Shown: positions 27,801 through 35,390 of the stretch, one piece after another
How the letters are laid out: every line of letters starts with the position of its first letter
How positions within the stretch are numbered: the stretch's first letter is position 1
Assembly (NCBI GenBank): GCA_947452875.1
Contig: CANGEZ010000002.1
Span: 1-36,472 of the forward strand
Direction: 5' to 3'
DNA from: Chitinophagaceae bacterium
GTDB taxonomy: Bacteria; Bacteroidota; Bacteroidia; Chitinophagales; Chitinophagaceae
DNA length: 36,472 bases
The notes under the pieces: generated by a model
What the model saw: only the letters and a program-made list of their open reading frames with translations
Databases searched by the model: none
Told to the model about the DNA's origin: nothing
Translations under genes and position numbers: made by a program

Positions 27801-27958
27801 GCGATGTTGAGCTTGGATCCTTTGATTTGAATTGTGGTACCCGACAATGGACCGTTTTCATCACTGAATACTTTACCGGTTACTTTTCTGTTTTGTGCAT
27901 GAGATGCAAAGGCGATAAATAACAGGAAGGCTGCAAATGCAGCAAAGCGTTTACACAT
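24818..27958 (-). CDS. susC: SusC/RagA-family TonB-dependent outer membrane transporter
   Basis: This 1046-residue TonB-dependent importer has a signal peptide (about 1-21), a carboxypeptidase-regulatory-like beta-sandwich (about 25-105) and a plug domain (about 115-235) with the SusC signature [26 protein letters not shown] region. A 22-strand barrel follows and ends FGLNLNL. It imports the oligosaccharide or glycoconjugate captured by the SusD-like lipoprotein encoded next. It starts only 19 bp after the stop of the secreted beta-helix gene, so it is probably not the first gene of its transcript. The symbol is used in the family sense. Confidence 0.97.
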   Translation of the reverse strand: [1046 protein letters not shown]

Positions 27959-27977
27959 ATTCGATATTGTTTTCTGT

Positions 27978-30900
27978 TTACTTAATAAATAATTTTTCCG
28001 CCAGCATTTTACCGGATTTTGAATCCAATACAGAAATCAAATAAGTTCCTGAAACCAGTTCACTTGTTTTGATTTCGAAATTCGCCGAATTGAAAATTGC
28101 TGACTTTATGTTTCGACCATCAATGTCTTTAATCTGAACACTAACCGGTAGAATAGTAGTAACCGGTAATGCAACATGAATATAATCCGTTGCAGGATTT
28201 GGATAAATACTAATATTTACTCCTTCATCAAAACTTAGTTTCCTGATCCCTGAATATGAATAACTGCCGTCGTTGTCAACCATTTTTAATCTGTAAAAAT
28301 TATTACCGGATAATGGAGACGGATCAAGATAAGAATAAGTTTTTGACGGATTCAAACTAGCTGTTGACATCACATTTCCAATTTTTGAAAACTGAATGTT
28401 ATTACCTGAACGCTCAATTTCAAAATGATGCAAATTGATTTCTTTTGTGGTGTTCCAATGTAATGAAGCGGTTTTTCTGATTTTTAATACATCAAATGAA
28501 GTCAATTCAACAGACAATACCGTTGTGCCCAAACCTTCATAAACACCACGGTTAGGGGCAGTTACAGGCAAGGCCGTTCCAAAAAAATCATGACCACCAT
28601 TGTTTGAAATAATTTTTCCATTGCTGATTGCAGGCGAACCGGGCATTAGCTTATAGCCCGACAAATAAGCAATTCCGGCAATACCAGAACCCGGACTTAA
28701 CAATTTAGGATCAGTTGTAAGTTTAAATGGATCTGAAGGTTCACTTGAGGGATGATTGCCATAAAAAACATTGTACTGAATCGTTCTGGTTTGCACTCCT
28801 GTGCCCGAACCAAAAGCATAATCCGCTGATGAACTTTGGTTATAAATGATATTGTTGTAAAAATTGTATTTGTGATTGTTGTTGTCGTTCTCGGTAATGA
28901 TGGTAGGACTTAATCCGGATTTGGAATAAAAAACGTTGTTGTAAATCTCATTACCTGCAGAAGAATAATTGAAATAAACAAGATGTCCCTTGTCGTTCTG
29001 ACTAATACAATAACGTAAAGTGCATCCCGTATCCTGAACATCAGGTATGCCGGTTGTGTTGTTATTGGAACCCCTTGTATTGCAACCCCAGTAAATACCT
29101 TCAGAATTATCGTGACTGTAACTATATTGGAATATAATACCAATGCTGCCAAAATCAGGATCATACATACTTCCGTCAATTGTTCCCGGATCGATGGTTT
29201 GTGTTGTTGACCTATTATTATAACCTTCATTGTATTGAAACACGGTTCCTTTGGCGCGTGCAGTGAACATGGTATTTCCAGTTGTTCCCAATGCCGTTTC
29301 ATAACATACATTATGTTCTATCAAACCGGTTTCATCAGTACAACGAATGATAACAGCATTCTTGCCGATATGATGAATGATATTGTTACTCAATTTGATG
29401 TTGGTGTATCTTCTGCTATACCAGTCTGCATATTCTGTTCCGCCGGGGTAATAAACATTCCACTCGTTATCAAATGAAACACCGATGTTTTCGCAATAGT
29501 TGATATTACAGCCGTCTATGAGCACATCATTGAATCTTGATTTTGAAGCAGCACTTTCACTATTATTGAGTACAGCAAAATATACACCGCCGGTACGTTT
29601 GGGAACAGCACCATTTACTGATGTCGTTCCGCTTCCCAATTGTCCTTTAATGTGATGAATGTTGAGATTTTTAAGATAGATGTGATTGGCAGTTCCGAAA
29701 TTATCAAGTGCCACCATAACGCCCCTTCTGTCTCCTCCCAAAGGATTTGGATTTGTACCTGTTGTACTATACAAACCAACAAAGAAGTCGGAATTTACCG
29801 GACCATTTGGTGAATTGGTGATTTCAAGATTGCTGATTTCAATGTATTGTTGATTGTACAAATAAACGACAGCTTCTCCGGTTAGGCCATTTCCGGCGAG
29901 CAAAGGCTTGGCACCCGTACTGTAACTGTCTACTTTAATTGGAGCCGTCGCTGTTCCTGAACCTTGGAATTTCAATTTCTGTCCGGTCCAAGTACTTCCA
30001 CATTTCAAATAAATTTCAGTTCCGGGGAGTACAGTTAATGTATTTAATTTGGAAACATTTTGCCAAGGAGTGTTGATAGACCCATTGTTATTGTCATTAC
30101 CTGCCAGTGCATCGATATAATAGCGTGTAACCACTACCGTTCCGTTAGTTGCACCCGATGTGACAACAGCGTTTGAATAATTGAAAGCCTTGTCAGTAGC
30201 ATAAACCCTGTAGTAGTAAGTTGTGTTCGCTGTTAGGCCCTGATCCGTAAATGAAGTAGAAGTTCCGATGTACACCACTTTTCCAGTTCCAATTGCGTTT
30301 CCTGTTTTGTAAATTCCATTACTGTTTGGATTCGGCTCTGCAGACGGATTTGAAGTATACCTCACAACCACATATCCACCGCCGTCAACATCAGCTGCTG
30401 CTGCCCAATTCACGTCTAAAGTTGTTGCTGTCGGATTGGAAGCTGCTGCTAAACCTGGGTCTGAAGGAGCCGTTTCATCCAAAGCTGAACCGGGATAAAC
30501 AACCCAATCATCGATATCCATCGACTTTAAATTGTTTACCGTATTGCTTGAAATTTTTATTGCAGCGAAACCATTGTTGGTGGCCACTGCAGGAGAAGTA
30601 ACAATTACAGAAGTCTTTGTAAATACTGCCGGATTGCCTGAAGGCACGAATGTTGTATAAACAGCCGTAGTCCCTGTGGCAGCGGATACGCCTGCCTGTA
30701 AGGTTGTATTTGGAAAATTCACTCCATCCGTCGCTTTACAATAAAACTGAATAACGTAAGAGACACTCGTACCAACCGGAGATGCAGGTGATAAATAGGT
30801 TCTTGGGCTTGTATTCACCGTATTTTTGGTATTGACAACAGTTATATATTGATCTCCTGTACGCGCACCACCGGTAACTATGGTAGCATTACCTGCACCA

Positions 30901-31094
30901 GAAGTTCCTCCTCTGGACCAAACAGTAACATCTGGCGTGCTGCTGGATGCCGTACTAGATAAAGCTCCTACAGACTGGCCTTCATACCCGCCATCCATTT
31001 GAGAGAATGTTCCAATGTATTGCTGGCCATAAATGAATTGCGAAAAGCAAAACAAAAATGACAATACCAATAGCTTCTTAGCGTTGTTTTTCAT
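27978..31094 (-). CDS. Secreted FN3 plus beta-helix protein with type IX sorting domain
   Basis: This 1038-residue modular protein has a signal peptide (1-23), a beta-sandwich possibly of carbohydrate-binding type (about 24-202, ending DIDDWVVYPG), a fibronectin type III domain (about 206-318) and an Asn-rich right-handed beta-helix (about 324-850) opening with RYYIDALAGNDNNNG. A linker domain follows, then a type IX C-terminal sorting domain (about 956-1038, IYPNPATDYIHV ... GTYLISV). It is therefore exported by the T9SS and either surface-attached or released. The helix is a close duplicate of that in 3165-6206, and the N-terminal module plus FN3 resembles 31152-34133. A lyase or glycosidase role on the polymer is plausible but no catalytic residues are evident. 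It leads the susCD train. Confidence 0.77.
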   Translation of the reverse strand: MKNNAKKLLVLSFLFCFSQFIYGQQYIGTFSQMDGGYEGQSVGALSSTASSSTPDVTVWSRGGTSGAGNATIVTGGARTGDQYITVVNTKNTVNTSPRTYLSPASPVGTSVSYVIQFYCKATDGVNFPNTTLQAGVSAATGTTAVYTTFVPSGNPAVFTKTSVIVTSPAVATNNGFAAIKISSNTVNNLKSMDIDDWVVYPGSALDETAPSDPGLAAASNPTATTLDVNWAAAADVDGGGYVVVRYTSNPSAEPNPNSNGIYKTGNAIGTGKVVYIGTSTSFTDQGLTANTTYYYRVYATDKAFNYSNAVVTSGATNGTVVVTRYYIDALAGNDNNNGSINTPWQNVSKLNTLTVLPGTEIYLKCGSTWTGQKLKFQGSGTATAPIKVDSYSTGAKPLLAGNGLTGEAVVYLYNQQYIEISNLEITNSPNGPVNSDFFVGLYSTTGTNPNPLGGDRRGVMVALDNFGTANHIYLKNLNIHHIKGQLGSGTTSVNGAVPKRTGGVYFAVLNNSESAASKSRFNDVLIDGCNINYCENIGVSFDNEWNVYYPGGTEYADWYSRRYTNIKLSNNIIHHIGKNAVIIRCTDETGLIEHNVCYETALGTTGNTMFTARAKGTVFQYNEGYNNRSTTQTIDPGTIDGSMYDPDFGSIGIIFQYSYSHDNSEGIYWGCNTRGSNNNTTGIPDVQDTGCTLRYCISQNDKGHLVYFNYSSAGNEIYNNVFYSKSGLSPTIITENDNNNHKYNFYNNIIYNQSSSADYAFGSGTGVQTRTIQYNVFYGNHPSSEPSDPFKLTTDPKLLSPGSGIAGIAYLSGYKLMPGSPAISNGKIISNNGGHDFFGTALPVTAPNRGVYEGLGTTVLSVELTSFDVLKIRKTASLHWNTTKEINLHHFEIERSGNNIQFSKIGNVMSTASLNPSKTYSYLDPSPLSGNNFYRLKMVDNDGSYSYSGIRKLSFDEGVNISIYPNPATDYIHVALPVTTILPVSVQIKDIDGRNIKSAIFNSANFEIKTSELVSGTYLISVLDSKSGKMLAEKLFIK

Positions 31095-31106
31095 AACCTA
31101 AATAAT

Positions 31107-31138
31107 AATGCGACTTTGAAAAGATTCAAAGTCGCATT
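31107..31138. terminator. Perfect 14-bp hairpin between secreted-protein genes, terminator or attenuator
   Basis: aatgcgactttgaa (31107-31120) and ttcaaagtcgcatt (31125-31138) are exact inverted copies with a 4-base loop. On the minus-strand transcript the hairpin lies 13 bases after the stop of the FN3 gene and is followed by the moderately U-rich attattattt, then the ATG of the next gene. This fits an intrinsic terminator or partial attenuator separating the first gene from the train, or an RNA-stabilising hairpin. The U-tract is imperfect, so complete termination is doubtful. Confidence 0.68.
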
Positions 31139-31151
31139 GTGTTGACTTTTA

Positions 31152-34133
31152 TTATTGAATAATTATTTCTGTATTGGTTGAAATTTTGTTACCCACTAAT
31201 TTTACCACATAAGTTCCCTTGCTCAAACTTCCGATTAGTCTAATATTCTCCGACAAAATACTACCGGTATAAACAATTCCATTAGACTGTATCAGTTGTC
31301 CATTCATGCTATACAATTGAACATCATAATTTCCTTTAGGCAAATTGTTCATTTGTAAATGCAATACATTGTTTTGAACCGGATTGTTAAGCACACTGAA
31401 CAAATTTTTCAAGTCATTTTTCAAGCTTATGATAGTGCTGAATTGCTCTCTTCCGTCAAGGCTATTGAATTTCAAACGATAATAGTATTTTCCAACAATG
31501 GTATTCAATCCATTGAAAGAATAGGAATTTGTTCCGGTAATATTATTCGCTGCAATAGTTCCAATTGTTTCAAAATTGATTCCGTCTTTGCTTTCTTCAA
31601 CAACATAAGAAATTAAATTATGTTCTTCTGCAGTTGTCCAAGATAATTTTGCTTTACCATTCAACAATGTACCTTTAAAAGAGATCAACGTCACAGGAAC
31701 TGTTGATGTTGGTTTCAATCCGAAAGTAAACGGACTAAAAGTTGTTTGAACTGTTGAAACTGCTGTTCCGGTGATTGCAGTACCTGGGTTAATTGGAGTT
31801 GCACTGACATTGTTCCAGGTTGCGCCCACAAAATGAGCTACAACGAGTTCATCAGCACCAGTTGCATTCGGAATGGCAGTAGCACCATCTAAAGTCAATG
31901 CCACTGAAGCACTGGCTCCGCTTAACTTTGTCACATCCCAATAGGTGGTATCCACATTTGTAAGTGGTGATGCAACTGTAAGTACACTATAAGGAGTATT
32001 GAAAAACTCTGCCTGATAAACCGATGCAGTGGCCGCACTTGGTTTGATGGTCACCGGACGATACATGCCTCCTTTTCCTGTTGGCAAAACGTAGTTTATA
32101 ATTCCGGCAGTATTTCTTTTAACGGGGCCATTCACATAACTTGTACTGTTACCTCCGGAAACTGTGGCACTGTTAACTAAAACCAGGATGTTGGTGGCGT
32201 CGGTATTGATTTTACCGGCAGTCAAAGTAAGAACTCCATTGACTGTTATCGGACCAGTTCCACTTAAAATAAGACCTGATGCTCCTGTTGTGTTCATGGT
32301 AAGATTACCTGAAATTCCAATTGGCGCGGCAATTGTTTTTGATATGCCCGCTCCGCTGAAAATAATGTTTACATAATCAGCTCTTGGCGTAATTGTTTGA
32401 GTAGTAGTAGTGCTTGTACCTGCATATTCAATTGTAGAAACAGGACCTAAAGTAACAGTGGAACCTGCATCATCAAACTGTATAGCACCTCCTGTTGAAG
32501 TTGGAACTCCACCAGTGTTGTTGCTTTCTAAACCTGCAAGCTTAGGTGTAATCAATTTACCATTAATGACTGCCGAACCTCCGGTTTTAATTTGTATCCA
32601 CCTTGAAGAAAGTGTACCAATTGTTGCGGTGGCGCCTGCTTCAACAAAGAAATAGTTTGTTTTAACAGGAGGTATTGTAGAACTTCCACCATTGAAAGTT
32701 ACATCTGCGTTGTTTTCTATGAAAATCTTATCGTAATCTTTTGTAGTACTTGTTGTAACAGCTGTACCTGAAGCCCTGTAGTGAACTTGTGTAAAGATGT
32801 CAAAAAGTTGATTGATGGCAGGCACATTGGGGGTATTGAAATAAAGTGCAGTTGGGTTGCCATCTATAGATTGATAAATTGAATCAATTGCAGGAAGCGT
32901 AAGAGAATTGAATTGAACGGTTGGAGCATTCACACCTGCAGGGTCTCCGATAATAATAGAAGAACCAAGTCCGGTGATTGAAAGAGATGCCAACAAGTCC
33001 GCGTTGGTTACAATTCTGTATATCTGTCCGGAATTTGAAAAACTTGATGGATGTGTACCTGTAAAATTAGCATTGGTCCACCAATTGGTAAGGGCATCGG
33101 TTGGACCGGTACCATCGTAATAGTAATTGATTTTTGCAGTTGGTGCAGCAGGACCAGCAGTTGTGGCAGTAGAATAGTTGAACGCTTTATCAACAGCATA
33201 CACTCTGTACCAGTAATTAGTTCCGGGAGTTCCACCAGCATCACTGAAACTGGTTTCTGTTCCAACATATACTACAACACCAGTTCCAACAGTATTGGTT
33301 GAAGTGGCTTTGTAAACTGCGTTTTGAAGAGGTGCAGGTTCAGCTGAAGGGTCTGCAACATATCTTACTACCATATAACCACCACCATCAACTCCGGCTG
33401 CAGGTGCAGACCAAGCCAAGTTTACAACGGCAGGGCCAGCTGTTGCAGAGAAGCCGGTAGCTGCATTAGGAGCCGTAATATCTGCAGCAGGTGCAGCCTG
33501 ATTATCGGCAGGATAAATTACAAAATTATCAACGTCAACTACAGCAGAAGCTCCAGTACCGGCAGCGCCAACGATTTTTACATTGATACCCGCTGTGCCG
33601 TTGGTTGTTGCAGGAACAGTAGAACCTACATTGATTGCAGTGGTGAATTTTGTCCAGGCAGCAGGCGTTCCTAAATTTACTTTTGTAGTGATTCTGCCTC
33701 CGGATGTTCCATCTGGACTTATATACACATAAGAAGCCGTGTCAGGAGTTCCTTGATTTTGTTTGTAATGAAACTGAACGATATAATTTGTGTTGAGGGC
33801 AAAACTCGTTGTACTCAAAATGTTACTGATAACAGTGGTTGATGTATTTGAAGTTGGTGCAGATTTTCCTACACTCAAATATTTTGGACCGCCATATCCA
33901 CCTGTTGCGGTGATACTTCTGACCTGGCCATTTCCGCTGCTAACAAACGACCAAGCAGTAGTGCTGGTATTTGGATTAAGTGCCGGTAGATTTCCGGTAC
34001 TTTGACTCTCAAAACCCGCGTCAATAGTGGCATAAGCGCCGATATTTTGCTGCGAAAACGCAGTTTGATGGATAGCAATCAAAACAAAATTCAAGAGCAA
34101 TGCAGAAAAAATAAAACTGTAATTCTTTTTCAT
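31152..34133 (-). CDS. Secreted FN3/beta-solenoid surface protein with type IX sorting domain
   Basis: This 993-residue protein has a signal peptide (1-28, ending FSQ). An N-terminal beta-sandwich (about 29-208, opening NIGAYATIDAGFESQS, ending VDVDNFVIYP) is followed by an FN3-like domain (about 216-330) with DGGGYMVVRY, closely matching the corresponding domains of the protein at 27978-31094. A long Thr/Gly/Ser-rich repetitive beta region comes next (about 336-830), then a T9SS-type C-terminal domain (about 912-993, KGNYDVQLYSMNGQ ... GTYVVKLV). No catalytic motif is seen; adhesion or substrate binding is inferred from composition. It is the first gene after the operator-bearing region shared with the LacI-type regulator, and is followed by a strong hairpin. 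Confidence 0.72.
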   Translation of the reverse strand: MKKNYSFIFSALLLNFVLIAIHQTAFSQQNIGAYATIDAGFESQSTGNLPALNPNTSTTAWSFVSSGNGQVRSITATGGYGGPKYLSVGKSAPTSNTSTTVISNILSTTSFALNTNYIVQFHYKQNQGTPDTASYVYISPDGTSGGRITTKVNLGTPAAWTKFTTAINVGSTVPATTNGTAGINVKIVGAAGTGASAVVDVDNFVIYPADNQAAPAADITAPNAATGFSATAGPAVVNLAWSAPAAGVDGGGYMVVRYVADPSAEPAPLQNAVYKATSTNTVGTGVVVYVGTETSFSDAGGTPGTNYWYRVYAVDKAFNYSTATTAGPAAPTAKINYYYDGTGPTDALTNWWTNANFTGTHPSSFSNSGQIYRIVTNADLLASLSITGLGSSIIIGDPAGVNAPTVQFNSLTLPAIDSIYQSIDGNPTALYFNTPNVPAINQLFDIFTQVHYRASGTAVTTSTTKDYDKIFIENNADVTFNGGSSTIPPVKTNYFFVEAGATATIGTLSSRWIQIKTGGSAVINGKLITPKLAGLESNNTGGVPTSTGGAIQFDDAGSTVTLGPVSTIEYAGTSTTTTQTITPRADYVNIIFSGAGISKTIAAPIGISGNLTMNTTGASGLILSGTGPITVNGVLTLTAGKINTDATNILVLVNSATVSGGNSTSYVNGPVKRNTAGIINYVLPTGKGGMYRPVTIKPSAATASVYQAEFFNTPYSVLTVASPLTNVDTTYWDVTKLSGASASVALTLDGATAIPNATGADELVVAHFVGATWNNVSATPINPGTAITGTAVSTVQTTFSPFTFGLKPTSTVPVTLISFKGTLLNGKAKLSWTTAEEHNLISYVVEESKDGINFETIGTIAANNITGTNSYSFNGLNTIVGKYYYRLKFNSLDGREQFSTIISLKNDLKNLFSVLNNPVQNNVLHLQMNNLPKGNYDVQLYSMNGQLIQSNGIVYTGSILSENIRLIGSLSKGTYVVKLVGNKISTNTEIIIQ

Positions 34134-34275
34134 AATTTACCAGTTGATGCCTTTAAGTTGAAAATATTTAAATGTTGATAAAATCAAACAGAAATTAATA
34201 CGTCAGCCTCGGTTTGATAGTTTGTAAAAATCATCTTTCTTATCGTTAAAAAGTTTATGGAATGTATAATTATTT

Positions 34276-34291
34276 GCGAAATCGTTTTAGT
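34276..34291. promoter_or_regulatory. Putative LacI-family operator (imperfect palindrome)
   Basis: gcgaaatcgttttagt matches the perfect palindrome at 6391-6406 at 13 of 16 positions and keeps the central CG with A/T flanks. It lies 80 bp before the regulator's ATG and 142 bp before the divergent gene at 34133, inside a 238-bp AT-rich spacer. A nearby tttcgaaa palindrome (34296-34303) could extend the site. Auto-regulation and control of the divergent PUL transcript are inferred. Confidence 0.58.
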
Positions 34292-34371
34292 AAATTTTCG
34301 AAAGATTTTAATTAATTTACATCACATTTATTACTCAAATTTTCTTTAGAGTATCACCAATAATTACTAAA

Positions 34372-35388
34372 ATGAATCTCAAGCAGCTTGCTAAAGAGCT
34401 AAACTTATCTATTTCTGCTGTCTCAAAAGCGTTGAGAGATAGTCATGAAATCAGTGCTGCTACGAAAGCTACTGTTATTGCGAAAGCGAAAGAGCTGAAT
34501 TATCAGGTAAATCCTTTTGCAAGCAGTTTAAGAAAACAAAAAAGTAAAACGATTGCCGTTGTGGTTCCCGAAATAGCCAATAATTTTTTCTCTTTGGCCA
34601 TAAACGGCATAGAATCTATAGCCCAGGAAAGAGGTTATCATGTACTGATTTATTTGACTCATGAAGATTTTCAAAAAGAAATAGCCATCACTAAATTGCT
34701 TCAAAATGGAAGAGTGGACGGCATCTTGATGTCATTATCAAGCCAGACAGCCAACATCCTGCACTTGGAAGAAATTAAAGAAAAACAAATTCCACTGGTA
34801 TTGTTCGACAGGGTTGCAGAGAGCATTGATTGCCCTAAAGTAAATGCCGATGATTACAAAAGTGCTTTAAAAGCTACCGAACACCTCATAGAAAACGGAT
34901 GCAGAAATATCGCTTTTCTCTCCATATCTAACTATTTGTCTATAAGCAACAAAAGAATGAAAGGTTATGTTGATGCTTTGAGATCAAATGGTTTGAAATC
35001 CGAAAACAGCATGATAATAGAGTGCTCCAATCATGAAGAAAACAACAAATCACTGATAAAAAAATTACTAAAATCCAAACACAGGCCAGATGCCATTTTC
35101 GCTTCCGTAGAAAAATTGGCCTTAAATGTTTACGATGTTTGCAAAGAATTAAAAGTAAATATTCCCAAGGATTTGAAAGTAATTGGCTTTTCAAACCTTC
35201 AGACAGCAACTTTTCTGAATCCGTCACTGACCACCATCACACAACCTGCCTATGAGATGGGAAGAGAAGCTACTTCCATCCTTTTTAAAATAATTGAAAA
35301 AAGAGGCTACAATATGATTCTGGAAAAAACTACTTTAAAATCAGAAATCATCATCAGAGAGTCCACACTTGCCGTTTCAAAAAAATAA
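34372..35388 (+). CDS. LacI/GalR-family transcriptional regulator
   Basis: This 338-residue protein has an N-terminal helix-turn-helix (about residues 2-24, LKQLAKELNLSISAVSKAL), a hinge segment NPFASSLRK (47-55) with Leu53 as the likely minor-groove lever, and a periplasmic-binding-protein-like effector domain (about 60-335). That domain contains TIAVVVPEIANNFFS, DGILMSLS, PLVLFDRV and the C-terminal TTITQPAYEMGREA, all usual for the family. The length is standard. It is divergent from the catabolic locus, and LacI-type palindromes occur in its own upstream region and at the far end of the locus. It is therefore the probable specific regulator, with a uronate, aldonate or oligosaccharide as effector. 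Malonate as effector cannot be excluded. Confidence 0.93.
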   Translation: MNLKQLAKELNLSISAVSKALRDSHEISAATKATVIAKAKELNYQVNPFASSLRKQKSKTIAVVVPEIANNFFSLAINGIESIAQERGYHVLIYLTHEDFQKEIAITKLLQNGRVDGILMSLSSQTANILHLEEIKEKQIPLVLFDRVAESIDCPKVNADDYKSALKATEHLIENGCRNIAFLSISNYLSISNKRMKGYVDALRSNGLKSENSMIIECSNHEENNKSLIKKLLKSKHRPDAIFASVEKLALNVYDVCKELKVNIPKDLKVIGFSNLQTATFLNPSLTTITQPAYEMGREATSILFKIIEKRGYNMILEKTTLKSEIIIRESTLAVSKK

Positions 35389-35390
35389 AT

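Noticed and set aside
28910-29311. 133-residue minus-strand frame inside the secreted beta-helix gene
   Set aside because: It is an alternate frame of a conserved coding region with odd composition and no family resemblance.
27978-31094. Polygalacturonase or pectate lyase assignment for the beta-helix proteins
   Set aside because: The fold fits, but none of the GH28 or pectate lyase catalytic motifs could be recognised.
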